64,000 nucleotides of DNA from Teredinibacter purpureus (GTDB lineage Bacteria > Pseudomonadota > Gammaproteobacteria > Pseudomonadales > Cellvibrionaceae): NCBI RefSeq assembly GCF_014217335.1, contig NZ_CP060092.1, positions 203,501 through 267,500 on the forward strand, in the 5' to 3' direction. Below the pieces are notes generated by a model that was given only the letters and a program-made list of their open reading frames with translations, was not told where the DNA came from and ran no database searches. Of this stretch, positions 44,106 to 53,787 are shown in pieces. Made by a program: the position numbers and the translations under genes. Each line of letters begins with the position of its first letter. Positions within the stretch are counted from its first letter, which is position 1.

Positions 44106-46991
44106 TTATAGGCTGTAACTAACGCCCAACAAGATACGACGACCCCATTCGATATAGCTACCCGGGCGTGCTGTATCGTTGTCCCGATAGTTATTGGCGG
44201 CTTCGTCCGTCATGTTTTGCGCCTGCAGCGTAAACCTCAAGTTATCGTTAACGGCATAGCCTATGCTGGCATCAATTGTTGCTTCCGCATCATTCAAGCT
44301 AATATCACTCGGGTTCCAGCTATTAATACTGGTGAACTCGCTTCGGTAGTTCCACGAGACACGAGCATCAAAATTGTTGTAGTCGTACCAAAAGGTTACG
44401 CTAGCCACATCTTTAGACAACCCACCTAATGTGTACGGATTAGAGTCTGGCGTAAATTCTGTAATGTCGGTATCCACATACGAGTAGTTCGCAAACATAC
44501 CTAAGCCGTTGAAGGGCTCTGGCAGCATATCGAACGGCTGCTGGTACATCAGTTCGATACCCTGCAATGTTCCACCGTCACCGTTAAGCGGCGTTGTGCG
44601 CTCTAATGTACCGCCAGCACCTTGTACCGATTCATCCAGCACAATATCGGTGCCGTTACCCACGTGTGTAGACATATCTTTATAGAAGTAACCAATCGTC
44701 GCGGCGGCATTGTCACCCCAGTAAAGTTCATACCCCAAGTCAAATTGGTTCGCCAAGAATGGATCTAATGTGGGGTTACCGCGGGTCATGGTGTAAGGTA
44801 AATCTTGACGCTGAATGGTGGTACCCGCTCGCATTTCCACTAGTGGTGGACGAGACAACGTTCTCGCCAAGCCTAATCGCACTTGCGCGCTATCAGAGAC
44901 TTCGAACACCATATTCAATGACGGCAGAAGCTCGCTGTATTCATGGTCGATCGACACCGCCGCTAGCGATCCATCAAGCTGCTGTTCGTAAGCGCTAGAG
45001 GTCGTTGAGGTACTGACATAACGCGCACCTACATTACCGCTAAACGGCACGCTGCCCATTTCTCCCGACAAACTGAACATGCCGTATAACGCAGCGTTGT
45101 CTTCGGTTAGCAGCCAAGAAGCGGCCTTATCATCGTCACTCGGTACAACTGAACTACGGTTCGCGAAACCGCCAAATACATCCTGTGCCACGCCATCCCA
45201 ATCCTCTAGGCCGATCAGTGCTGGCGCAACAATATTGTCTCCCAACGAATAACTGTAGGCTCCCACGTCCGCTAGCGATACTTCTGTACTCGCATTTTTA
45301 ACCCAGGTAACAACATCGTTTTCTTTTTCGCGTGAGGTATAACGCCCACCAAAGCTGACGCCCGCAATGGTGCCCCAATCAAGTTCACGCTCAAAATCAA
45401 GATTCATGCTGGTCATCGCATCCGTTAGGATTCGATCTGAATCGCCGGTCATGGTAGAACCACCAAACTCAGCCGGAATTTCACCTGCCGCTGTAGCGTT
45501 GTACCAAGTACCACTGTCATCTTGCGACCAAACGTCGGAGTAGCTGGTTGCATCTAGGGTGTAATTTGCAGGGTTGCTAACACTGTTCGCGTCAGATACA
45601 TTATTTTGCCAAATTGCCATTTGACCGCTGCGGATATCCCAGCCGATATCCGCCGATTCCGTAATGGTCCAAATGCCGTCGCCGTCTGCATCACCCCAAG
45701 ATTCGTTGCGATTCGACGCGATATCGATCCACACGGAGTCAATACTCGCTTCGGAGTAACCAACATCCGCCGATACCTGCCACACACTACCCGCATACAC
45801 TGCATTTAAGCCTGTGCTCATCATTTCGTTGGTCTGAAACCAATTGGCATTGTGTAACGTGTTATGCGTTCCGTCTGTTGGGTCGTAAAAACCCGCCGAC
45901 ACAACAGACTGCACACCATTGGAATCTTCGGTAATTACCGCATCAGTATCGGAATTTATGTAATCTTCTAAATTGCCATTTTGCCAATTACCAAAATCGG
46001 CATAGTACATTTGGTCTTCACGCTCAGTAATATCAAACTGAGAGTAGAACAAGTCATATTTTAAGCTAAGCGCTTCCGTTGGCTCCCACTCCAATACGGC
46101 AACGGCACCCAATCGCTCCGTGCTGCCTTGCTTGCTGGCGGCTTTCGCGCCCCACGTAACGTCTTCGGGTGTACCGTCGCCTACACCGGAGTACCACGGC
46201 GTCTCTACACCATTGTCATCCCATGTGCCGCTGTCATACATCAAACCTTCAGCTGGCGAGCCCAGATCGCCCGTGGTGCTAGGGTGAGAATTGTAGGCCC
46301 ATGACGTAACTTCACGCTGTAATGAGGGCTGATCTTGGTAGGCTAAACCAAACGCCACACCAAAGTTGTCGGCATACTGATCGACATAGCTAAAGCTGGC
46401 CTTGTAGCCGTTGCCGTCGGTCTCGGGTAATTCATCACCCAAGGCATTATTCATCCAGTAACCATTAAGCGATACCATGCGCTTATTTTTTTGCAGCGGG
46501 CTAACAATATTCATATTAACCAAGCCGGAGATACCGCCTTCTACTTTGTTCGCCGAAGGGCTTTTGTACACTTCTACAGAATCGATAAGCTCGGCAGGAA
46601 ACTGCTCGTAACGCACGTCGCGGCTAGGCTCTGCTGAAACAATTTCACGATTATTCATGGTGGCGATATTTAAGCGTGCGCCCATGCCACGAATAGAAAT
46701 ACTGCTGGCATTACCACGGTCGCGGGAAGACGCAACGCCAGGTAAGCGCGTTAAAGAATCGGTGATACTCACATCAGGCAATACACCCAAATCATCAGAG
46801 GCAACAACCTCAACCAAAGAATCTGATTCGCGTTTACGGTCCAACGCTTTTTCTAGCGAGCCCGCAAACCCACGCACAATCACTTCTTCTTCGTCGATAG
46901 CTGTTTGTGCAGCGGCGTTGCCAGAAAGCAAACCGAGTGCACAGATCATGGTCAAATAACTAGCGCTGCTGTTATCAAACAATTTTTTCAT
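44106..46991 (-). CDS. TonB-dependent receptor, carbohydrate type
   Basis: A 961-residue outer membrane receptor. Signal peptide about 1-28 (ending SGNAAAQ). The plug begins with EEVIVRGFAGSLEKALDRKR and has the pattern DSLVEVVASDDLGVLPDVSI, TDSLTRLPGVASSRDRGNAS, SISIRGMGARL, common in the receptors that marine polysaccharide degraders use for oligosaccharides. The barrel ends with RRILLGVSYSL. A perfect palindrome GGTAAACGTTTACC lies about 200 bp upstream and matches the putative LacI operator of the galactan operon, so galactan or a related oligosaccharide is a plausible ligand. A bidirectional terminator follows. Confidence 0.92.
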   Translation of the reverse strand: MKKLFDNSSASYLTMICALGLLSGNAAAQTAIDEEEVIVRGFAGSLEKALDRKRESDSLVEVVASDDLGVLPDVSITDSLTRLPGVASSRDRGNASSISIRGMGARLNIATMNNREIVSAEPSRDVRYEQFPAELIDSVEVYKSPSANKVEGGISGLVNMNIVSPLQKNKRMVSLNGYWMNNALGDELPETDGNGYKASFSYVDQYADNFGVAFGLAYQDQPSLQREVTSWAYNSHPSTTGDLGSPAEGLMYDSGTWDDNGVETPWYSGVGDGTPEDVTWGAKAASKQGSTERLGAVAVLEWEPTEALSLKYDLFYSQFDITEREDQMYYADFGNWQNGNLEDYINSDTDAVITEDSNGVQSVVSAGFYDPTDGTHNTLHNANWFQTNEMMSTGLNAVYAGSVWQVSADVGYSEASIDSVWIDIASNRNESWGDADGDGIWTITESADIGWDIRSGQMAIWQNNVSDANSVSNPANYTLDATSYSDVWSQDDSGTWYNATAAGEIPAEFGGSTMTGDSDRILTDAMTSMNLDFERELDWGTIAGVSFGGRYTSREKENDVVTWVKNASTEVSLADVGAYSYSLGDNIVAPALIGLEDWDGVAQDVFGGFANRSSVVPSDDDKAASWLLTEDNAALYGMFSLSGEMGSVPFSGNVGARYVSTSTTSSAYEQQLDGSLAAVSIDHEYSELLPSLNMVFEVSDSAQVRLGLARTLSRPPLVEMRAGTTIQRQDLPYTMTRGNPTLDPFLANQFDLGYELYWGDNAAATIGYFYKDMSTHVGNGTDIVLDESVQGAGGTLERTTPLNGDGGTLQGIELMYQQPFDMLPEPFNGLGMFANYSYVDTDITEFTPDSNPYTLGGLSKDVASVTFWYDYNNFDARVSWNYRSEFTSINSWNPSDISLNDAEATIDASIGYAVNDNLRFTLQAQNMTDEAANNYRDNDTARPGSYIEWGRRILLGVSYSL

Positions 46992-47188
46992 GAGGTTTTC
47001 CCATTGTTATCATTAATATAAAGACACTTTCGATTCATATATAAAACGAGCCAAGCACACGCCCCTCACCTGCGTACGAGAAGTGATCCCATTCGATATA
47101 TTCCAACCGGAATATGCCTCCACTTAACGTTGTAAATCTCTACTACCTGCCGAGCCGCCCCCATATACTTACGAGTAGCAGACATTAG

Positions 47189-47202
47189 GGTAAACGTTTA
47201 CC
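47189..47202. promoter_or_regulatory. Perfect LacI-type operator upstream of the TonB receptor gene
   Basis: GGTAAACGTTTACC is a perfect 14-bp palindrome centred on CG, 198 bp upstream of the receptor start. It shares the frame GTAA-x-CG-x-TTAC with the sites at 15277 and 19939. Confidence 0.65.
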
Positions 47203-47721
47203 GTAACCTTGTAAAGACCCTCGCCAGCAGCCTATCCGCATATAACAGGTTTATTTTTGTTCAACTCTAGCCGCCAAAATGGCGCGCGCCGCTCTTTCGT
47301 GGGCTGCCCCTGCCATAGAGCCTGGCCTCCCACCGATAACGAAAACGCACTTATCAATATAGAACGACGGCTCATCACCGCAATAACGCTGTAGTTTCCC
47401 GGCGTTTTATCATCACGTAAAAACATTGCACTAGCGCCACGCAGGTCTATTTACGGTATGAAAACGCCTATATAGGGGTGCCTGCAGCCAATACTTTATA
47501 CTCATTGCTCCAGCGGAGGATAGGCGACCGAGTCCCATTACACCCACGCGCCCGGCTCGATAAAGCCATTCTCTTCGCGCCCCTAACCGCTTACAGAACA
47601 ACCGAGATCTTCGTAGAAATACCCTTAATAGCAACACGCCCATAACACCACGTGAAACATCTAAACCCTTCCTGCCACCGTATAAAAATAGCGCGTTTAA
47701 CGTCCTATACGGCCCTTTAGA

Positions 47722-47735
47722 GTAAAACGTTTACC
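47722..47735. promoter_or_regulatory. Degenerate second operator
   Basis: GTAAAACGTTTACC matches the site at 47189 at 12 of 14 positions, 530 bp away. It could be an auxiliary site for repressor looping or control the rhomboid gene. Confidence 0.3.
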
Positions 47736-47874
47736 CCACAAAATCCCTCTTGCCACCTCCTCTTCGTCCCACTCTTACCTCTACCCTCTCTCTGTTAATC
47801 TTAAAGGGCATAGCCACACGGCCTTCGCTACTGCCTACATCACTCAATAAAGCCAAGGCGCGGTAATAAGGGTT

Positions 47875-48519
47875 ATGATGCCCAACAAACTTATTGACTA
47901 TCGTACGCCATCGCGACGGCGCAACGTGGACATCCAATACGAGTACATCATTATTAAACTCGACAAAAAACTTCAGATTCTCACGTGGCTAGTGCTGATG
48001 ATGCTCGCCATCCATATTGTGAATTCAATACTTCAAGGGCGTCTGGGTGAATTTGGCGTGCTACCGGGCGAAATGCGGTCGTTACCCTACATAATCACTG
48101 CACCCTTTATTCATGGCAGCTGGGCACACCTACTCAGTAATCTTGTAGGTCTTGTCATTTTCAGTGGGCTTTGTTTATTACGGGGAATACCGTTCTACCT
48201 AAAGAGCAGCCTGCTTATCATTCTACTAACGGGGATATTGGTCTGGCTGTTTGGCCGACAGGCCGTGCACATAGGTGCAAGCGGTTGGATTTTTGGCTTA
48301 TGGAGCTTATCCATCGCCATGGCGTGGTTTCAGCGACGCTTCGGTAACATACTCATCGCATTGTTTGTTATCGTATTTTATGGAGGAATGATCTTTGGCG
48401 TACTGCCTAGCGACCCAAATGTTTCGTTTGAGTCCCACCTTTTCGGTGCGCTAAGCGGCGTTATCTGTGCCTATATGATGACGAAAAAACCTTTCCGCCG
48501 TAGAGCCGCTGTTAAGTAA
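47875..48519 (+). CDS. Rhomboid-family intramembrane serine protease
   Basis: A 214-residue membrane protein with six hydrophobic helices. HGSWAHLLSNLVGLVIFSG carries the conserved H-x-x-x-N segment; the catalytic Ser is in HIGASGWIFG (about 134), and the catalytic His in FESHLFGALSG (about 188). Both members of the Ser-His dyad are present, so an active protease is expected. It cleaves membrane proteins within or near the bilayer; the substrate is unknown. ATG 47875 and 47878 are both usable. It is convergent with the LysE gene. Confidence 0.92.
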   Translation: MMPNKLIDYRTPSRRRNVDIQYEYIIIKLDKKLQILTWLVLMMLAIHIVNSILQGRLGEFGVLPGEMRSLPYIITAPFIHGSWAHLLSNLVGLVIFSGLCLLRGIPFYLKSSLLIILLTGILVWLFGRQAVHIGASGWIFGLWSLSIAMAWFQRRFGNILIALFVIVFYGGMIFGVLPSDPNVSFESHLFGALSGVICAYMMTKKPFRRRAAVK

Positions 48520-48537
48520 CCACTAAAGCAAAACAAC

Positions 48538-49143
48538 CTAAATAATTAACTCGGCACTTAATATTGGAAATATCGAGAGCACCAACAAGGTGGCCATTAA
48601 GAAATTAAAACGCCTAGCGGCCTTGGGCGAACGGATAAAACGATGCATACCCGCACCAAATAACATCCATAACCCCATTGTTATCAATCCCATTAGCGAC
48701 ATTACAACTACAATTGCCAACGCCTGAATACCCGCCTGCTCCCCCGGCGTGGTATAGGCGGCAATCGAGCCTACCGCTATGATCAATGCTTTTGGATTAA
48801 CCCACTGAAAGGCTGCTGCCTGAAAAAACGTTATTGGCTTATCGCGACCAGAGGCTTCTTTCATTTCACCAAGGTTCGCAATCTTCCAGGCCAAAAACAA
48901 CAGGTAGCTCACTCCAGCGGCTTTAATCACTTGATGCAACCAGGGGTACTCCACAAACACGGAACCAAAACCTAACGCTACCGCCGAAAGCATAAGCGAA
49001 AAGCCAATACATACCCCGAGATAAGCAGGTATAGAGCGCTTGACGCCGTAACTCGCAGCCGAACTGAGCAGCATGACCGTATTCGGGCCTGGTGTAGCCG
49101 ACGTTGAAAGGCTAAACAGTAAAATTGACACATAAAATTCCAT
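48538..49143 (-). CDS. LysE/RhtB-family amino acid exporter
   Basis: A 201-residue membrane protein with about six helices. The LysE signature is clear: FSLSTSATPGPNTVMLLSSA near the N-terminus, YLGVCIGFSLMLSAVALGFG, GVSYLLFLAWKIA and AFQWVNPKALIIAVGSIAAY. The family exports amino acids or their derivatives; the substrate is not readable. Upstream is a 213-bp gap with a terminator of the neighbouring hydrolase gene. Confidence 0.93.
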   Translation of the reverse strand: MEFYVSILLFSLSTSATPGPNTVMLLSSAASYGVKRSIPAYLGVCIGFSLMLSAVALGFGSVFVEYPWLHQVIKAAGVSYLLFLAWKIANLGEMKEASGRDKPITFFQAAAFQWVNPKALIIAVGSIAAYTTPGEQAGIQALAIVVVMSLMGLITMGLWMLFGAGMHRFIRSPKAARRFNFLMATLLVLSIFPILSAELII

Positions 49144-49258
49144 GATACTGACCGCGACGCCTCTAGATTTTAATTACCACGTTTACAATATAAGTTTTAC
49201 CACTGAACACTGCTAGACTCGCTACGCGAAAATCGTTACATACATTTTATGCGACTAC

Positions 49259-49285
49259 AAAAAATCCCCGCATTCTAACGGGGCG
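49259..49285 (-). terminator. Rho-independent terminator of the DUF2235 gene
   Basis: On the minus strand CCCCG-TTAGAATG-CGGGG is followed by ATTTTTT. It lies 72 bp after the stop codon of the hydrolase gene. Confidence 0.75.
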
Positions 49286-49356
49286 AATAAAAAAAATAAA
49301 ATATTTAACGAAATAATTTATTTTTGCCGGTATTTTTTACAAAAACAAAGTTAAAA

Positions 49357-50901
49357 CTACAACTTTTCAATACTTAAATATAAATACCCACTATTATTAC
49401 CGTAATAGCCGGGAAGGTCATTCGCAAAAGCACAGAGTTCCCCCGTTATTAGCGGCTCAAAACATTCTAATTCGTTGCCAATTTTAAACGCTTCCTTTTC
49501 ATTCTCGCCAATACACCCACAAAGTGTGAACCACTGCACATTCGGCCCGGTGACGCGCTTAAAGGATTCAGCCGCCGAAAAGGCCGCATTTTTAAAAAAG
49601 TTAAAATCAGCATCTTCCCGACTCCAGCCTTCCCCATCAACAGGTTTTAGCCCCGCGTCACGCCAACGTTTTTCCTGTAACCTAACCACTTTCAGCCGAT
49701 ACTTCTCACCTTTTTTAAGCACGACCCCTGTGTGGTTATAGTGTAAATGCGCAAATATTTTGGTTTCAACACCTTCACTCGTCGGTAATCTGAGATTCTT
49801 TTTATACGCCAGCTTGTGCTCAGAAAAACCAACGAACGCCTTCGTTTCACCATCGTTATAGACAATATTGTGCGCCGTATTACGCAACGATTCTGGCCGA
49901 TAGTTACGATCACCGCCAATTCGCTCTGCAACCGACTCATGCAGTGTCGGCGTTGCATTTTTTTTAATGATGTTATCTTCTATAACACAACACACTCGAT
50001 CTGTGAGCGTGACTTTAGATATCAATTTTGCTCGGCTTTGCTGGTGATTAACACCAAACACATTAGGATCTATTTGAACGTCGTCCATCCCAATTTTCTG
50101 CTTTGCGCCTTTTTTAAAAACATGTTCGTACTGAATATTAGCCGGCGATTTAAAAGCAATATTGCAATTAGGAAGATCTTCAAACCAATTTAAGAAAAAA
50201 CGAAGTGTGCCATCGGACAAACCGTCAAAATTGTATCCACCGCCTACATCGGAGTGTGCGCCTGCAAACCATATTTCAGTCACACGATCATCCTTGTTCA
50301 TTAAGGTAGGCTGGAACGCCTTCCGCTTATCATCCAGCGAAACAAGATGTAAAGCCGTTAGTACGTTTGAGGGCAAGGTATGATTGAATTCAAAAACAAC
50401 TTCAGATTTCGGCCGATCTTTTTTGCTCAAATTAGGGATACCAATTGATGCAACCGTATCGAATACGCCTTCAATAATAATTTTTCGATCGCCGACCAAA
50501 TCATTAATTAACGCAGCAAAGCGTCTTGCCAGGGCCGCGCCTCGACTAAACCCCGTGAGCACCACATAATCACAAGACTCAGAATAGTGCTCGTTAAAAT
50601 CGGCTAGCGCTAGCCTAATAATCTTTTTAACATCCGTTGCGTTCGCAGCAAGGCCCGCGTTAAACTTTCGCTCGAAGAAATTACCGTAAGTACCTATTCC
50701 GTGATAATAAAATGTTCTAGAGCCTCCCTCTAGCGAAGTACTGCCTGTCTTTTCTTTCAGTGTACCGCCCAATAACAAGTGAAATTTCAATACATTTGTT
50801 ATTCCGTTATCTTCAGGGTCACCTCGATGATTCTTGTCCTGAACGGCATCTTCTGGCGCGTTATTCGTTCCATCGAAATTAAAATAAAGTATTTTAGGCA
50901 T
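49357..50901 (-). CDS. DUF2235 alpha/beta hydrolase, Tle1-like phospholipase
   Basis: A 514-residue protein without a signal peptide. The DUF2235 start is clear (ILYFNFDGTNNAPEDAVQDK). The nucleophile is in VVLTGFSRGAALARRFA (GxSxG, about 116), an Asp in GVFDTVASIGIP (about 146), and the His in WFAGAHSDVGGGYN (about 215): the full triad of Tle1-type type VI lipase effectors. The C-terminal 200 residues are variable and match nothing recognised. Lack of a signal peptide fits delivery by a contractile system. No PAAR or VgrG gene is adjacent. It heads a minus-strand cluster of lipase and lipoprotein genes. The terminator lies just downstream. Confidence 0.85.
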   Translation of the reverse strand: MPKILYFNFDGTNNAPEDAVQDKNHRGDPEDNGITNVLKFHLLLGGTLKEKTGSTSLEGGSRTFYYHGIGTYGNFFERKFNAGLAANATDVKKIIRLALADFNEHYSESCDYVVLTGFSRGAALARRFAALINDLVGDRKIIIEGVFDTVASIGIPNLSKKDRPKSEVVFEFNHTLPSNVLTALHLVSLDDKRKAFQPTLMNKDDRVTEIWFAGAHSDVGGGYNFDGLSDGTLRFFLNWFEDLPNCNIAFKSPANIQYEHVFKKGAKQKIGMDDVQIDPNVFGVNHQQSRAKLISKVTLTDRVCCVIEDNIIKKNATPTLHESVAERIGGDRNYRPESLRNTAHNIVYNDGETKAFVGFSEHKLAYKKNLRLPTSEGVETKIFAHLHYNHTGVVLKKGEKYRLKVVRLQEKRWRDAGLKPVDGEGWSREDADFNFFKNAAFSAAESFKRVTGPNVQWFTLCGCIGENEKEAFKIGNELECFEPLITGELCAFANDLPGYYGNNSGYLYLSIEKL

Positions 50902-51223
50902 GGTTAATATTCCTGATATAAAATGATTTAAGGTTTTTTACTACAGGCAAAAACAGGGCGAGTACGAACGTACGCCTACCACGCATTTTTTATACCGGTG
51001 AAAAAGGTGAATTTCAAGAATTTTTCGACTATGTTTCCATAACAACAGGAATTGGCGCTACCTCAACTCAAAAGCGCCTAATTAGCCCTACATAAGCACA
51101 GGTTTTTATAGGCGGCGATTTTCAAGGCTTTTTTGTTCGGCTGAATTAAAACTGCAAAAAGAACACTTATTGGTACACGACACATGAGCAGGCCTAAAGT
51201 ACAACCGCCTCCCCATTGAAACC

Positions 51224-52285
51224 TTAGTTACCGTTTACTCGGGCTTCACCCCAACGCCGTAACGCGTAACAATAACGCGCTATTTTGTGGTCACAGGAAA
51301 ATTGCTTTTCCAAACGGCCGTGAGACCAAGGCTTTCCTATCCAAAGCGATATACGTTGAAAGATACCAAAACTATACCGTAACTTAGGCTCACCCGCTAA
51401 ATAGATAATGCGACTGGAATACCCTATCTGAGATATTCTCGCCAAGTCTTTTAACATTCCCGCTACTTTCTTTTGGTGTTCTGTCCCAATAAAGCGCACC
51501 GCCAAAGTAAAACCACTCCAGAGCAAGCCTGCAGCGTGAATCAAGGCGGGATTAGGTAGGAGTGGAACAGGATCTCGCGCATTAATAATGCGATAAATAG
51601 GCGTACGAATAGTGTCTTGGAAACCGGGCGGGCTTATCGCAGGAGCACCAAAGGTATAGGTACTACCACTGGAGTCATTCGCATAAAATTTCGTCGCGAT
51701 ATTGGCAAGTGCCCCACCTAGACTATGGCCTCCAATATAGAGTTGGCAATCTTTCACCTCTTCTAACAGGGCTTCCACCTTACTGTGGACGTCCATGAAT
51801 TGCTGCCAAAAGCCTGAATGCACTTCCGCCGTTATCCCATTGAGTTCAGCTTTTGTCAAAACACCTCGAAGGCAGCTTTTGATGTCTCCTAGGCTTTCGG
51901 AACCGCGATAGATTAAATAGGCTGCGTTATCTTTTTTGGCAACAAAACCTTGCGTTTCATTCTCAGAAAAGGTGCCTACTAAAGTAAAACCGTGGTCCGT
52001 TAATATCGCCGAAAAAGATTGTTCCGCAGCAGAACGCAACATAGGAGCATCGCCCAACGTTATCGCGGCTATAGCAATGACTTTGGCTCGCAGCACGGTA
52101 TTGTCAACCACATGCTCGACTTGCGCGGTAAAGTTTTCCAAATGATTCCCTCCTTCAAAGGGAAAGTAGGAAAGCCGCGATAACTCAGCCAGCAACCACG
52201 CTCGACGATCACTAAACGCCGCGCGACTGGACGGTGGGCTCATCAGGAGCTTGGATTGAAAATAATTTTCTGCATCATTGATCAT
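51224..52285 (-). CDS. Class 3 lipase (fungal-type lipase fold)
   Basis: A 353-residue hydrolase without a signal peptide. GFVAKKDNAAYLIYRGSESL is the oxyanion-side strand, GGHSLGGALANIATKF the nucleophile elbow (Ser about 186), followed by TYTFGAPAISPPGFQD and YRIINARDPVPLLPNP with the catalytic Asp region. The C-terminal part has a His (HGRLEKQFSCDHKIARYCYA) that could complete the triad. Lipase_3 proteins act on acylglycerols or phospholipids; some are type VI effectors (Tle families). It follows the Tle1-like gene's region with a 322-bp gap (50902-51223) where nothing was recognised. The gap 52286-52555 is also empty. Confidence 0.88.
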   Translation of the reverse strand: MINDAENYFQSKLLMSPPSSRAAFSDRRAWLLAELSRLSYFPFEGGNHLENFTAQVEHVVDNTVLRAKVIAIAAITLGDAPMLRSAAEQSFSAILTDHGFTLVGTFSENETQGFVAKKDNAAYLIYRGSESLGDIKSCLRGVLTKAELNGITAEVHSGFWQQFMDVHSKVEALLEEVKDCQLYIGGHSLGGALANIATKFYANDSSGSTYTFGAPAISPPGFQDTIRTPIYRIINARDPVPLLPNPALIHAAGLLWSGFTLAVRFIGTEHQKKVAGMLKDLARISQIGYSSRIIYLAGEPKLRYSFGIFQRISLWIGKPWSHGRLEKQFSCDHKIARYCYALRRWGEARVNGN

Positions 52286-52555
52286 TGCGCTTTTCCTTAA
52301 CGAGGCAATCTAGTGAGTTACAAGCGTAACGCTCAAATATAGATGTACCACTATGGACGGTTAACCGTAGCAACTATTTTAAGCTCTAGCGCGTATAATT
52401 CCTAACACCGATTGACCCAATGTCAAGACCGATACCATCGCCCCATACAACATGACGCATTAAACAAAAGAATTAGTACAAGTAAGAGAGAGTATGACTA
52501 TTATTTTTTCGGCGTTAAGTGTGCCCCCCATTAACGCCCCCAAAACCCACGTTCT

Positions 52556-52843
52556 TCATTTGTTGAGCGCATTAACGCCTTCCGCCTGCTCAACGGTTTT
52601 CACACCTGAGCGCTCGATCATTTTCACAATGGCCGACTGAACCACTTCATCTTCGCGCACGTCCATTTTACTGGTAAAACACTCTACCATTGCCTCTGCG
52701 CCCTCTTCCACGATATAAGTAAGGGAGACTTGTGCTGCAACCGCGGGAGTATCCCCGCTGTAGATGATCGTTAACATGGGATAGCCTTGAAACCCCATTT
52801 TAATTTTCTTAGCTATTCGTTTTTTAGACTTATCCAAGTTCAT
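52556..52843 (-). CDS. Small cytoplasmic protein of unknown function
   Basis: A 95-residue protein: basic N-terminus (NLDKSKKRIAKKIKMGFQGY), a strand-rich middle (PMLTIIYSGDTPAVAAQVSL) and an acidic helical C-terminus (DEVVQSAIVKMIERSGVKTV). No signal peptide or family recognised. It starts 26 bp after the stop of the lipoprotein gene and is in the same orientation, so they are probably co-transcribed. Confidence 0.75.
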   Translation of the reverse strand: MNLDKSKKRIAKKIKMGFQGYPMLTIIYSGDTPAVAAQVSLTYIVEEGAEAMVECFTSKMDVREDEVVQSAIVKMIERSGVKTVEQAEGVNALNK

Positions 52844-52869
52844 ATTCTATTCCCTCAAAAAACTCGCGA

Positions 52870-53700
52870 TTATTCATGTTGCAGCTCGGTCAATATTTGC
52901 TTAACAATGTCATGTTGAGCAAAACGTGTAGTGTAACCCTCTGACGTCGATGTTCCATCCCGACAACTTTGCTCAAAATACTTCCATAACGTGACTGCAT
53001 TCAACCTTGCGGGGTTAGCATACTGAATGTCTCTATGGCTTATTGTACTATCGGTAGATTCAACACGTGCCTGTAGTTTGCGAAATACGTTTAAGGCTGA
53101 TAACGCGTAGCCGCCAACATGCGCATTACATTCCCCAAATACATTATGGGTATAAAAATAAGTATTGAGCTCGTGATAAGATAGCCCATCCTCAATAACC
53201 GGTGGCGCCACCACCAGCGGGTGCTCATCAAGCACTAGAGCGGGAGCATAGGCGAACTCGACATCTTGAATTTTCAGTGAGCCTGTAGCAAAGACGATAC
53301 CTGTCGCATAACCATTCGCGGCCACTCTTACAGGGTATTCATCTAAAGCATATCCCACCATCAGTAATGTTGGCTTTAACGAATAATCGGCTTCTATAGC
53401 ATAAAGACCTTGCGCGTCGCTCCAGCCATCAGCCTCCGAAAATACACCAGGCAATTGTCTATCGAGGTTTTCAGCATTGTTGTCACTATGTCGTGCACGA
53501 ATAGCCTTGGCTGCCCATGCGTTGTCTTCGTTTCGATGAATATACTGTATTTCAGCATTCGCAATTGGCTCTAAATTCGGCCATCCCACCACTTCCCCAG
53601 AAACATTGGGTGCGTCGTATATTTTCGTTATCGTTGGAATACATCCGCTCACACTTAAAACACCTATCAACAACCACATGTACTTTTTCATACGTTTCAT
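52870..53700 (-). CDS. Lipoprotein of unknown function
   Basis: A 276-residue protein. ATG 53700 (MKRMKKYMWLLIGVLSVSGC) with GAG-type ribosome-binding site gives a lipoprotein signal with lipobox SVSGC (Cys about 20); ATG 53691 is also possible. The first domain (GEVVGWPNLEPIANAEIQYI, then YAIEADYSLKPTLLMVGYAL and YPVRVAANGYATGI) looks like a carboxypeptidase-regulatory/transthyretin-like beta-sandwich. The C-terminal half is helical. The family was not recognised. Envelope location and placement next to lipase genes make an immunity-type role possible. Confidence 0.75.
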   Translation of the reverse strand: MKRMKKYMWLLIGVLSVSGCIPTITKIYDAPNVSGEVVGWPNLEPIANAEIQYIHRNEDNAWAAKAIRARHSDNNAENLDRQLPGVFSEADGWSDAQGLYAIEADYSLKPTLLMVGYALDEYPVRVAANGYATGIVFATGSLKIQDVEFAYAPALVLDEHPLVVAPPVIEDGLSYHELNTYFYTHNVFGECNAHVGGYALSALNVFRKLQARVESTDSTISHRDIQYANPARLNAVTLWKYFEQSCRDGTSTSEGYTTRFAQHDIVKQILTELQHE

Positions 53701-53787
53701 TTTCACTCTTATTACCACTTAATTCGACACTAGTCAGCCGATATTCGCTTAAAACAAATGCCACTTCCAACCTAACCCAACGACACT

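Larger units (their letters stand above)
46992..47874. other. Long gene-free stretch between TonB receptor and rhomboid genes
   Basis: No convincing gene in 883 bp. It holds a perfect operator (47189-47202), a degenerate second one (47722-47735), and some short minus-strand frames; one (47232-47426) contains MSRRSILISAFSLSVGGQAL, which resembles a Tat/Sec signal remnant, but no mature domain follows. It may contain decayed DNA. Confidence 0.5.

Noticed and set aside
47431..47643. Arginine/leucine-rich minus-strand frame upstream of the TonB receptor
   Set aside because: Composition is typical of chance frames; no start signal or family pattern.
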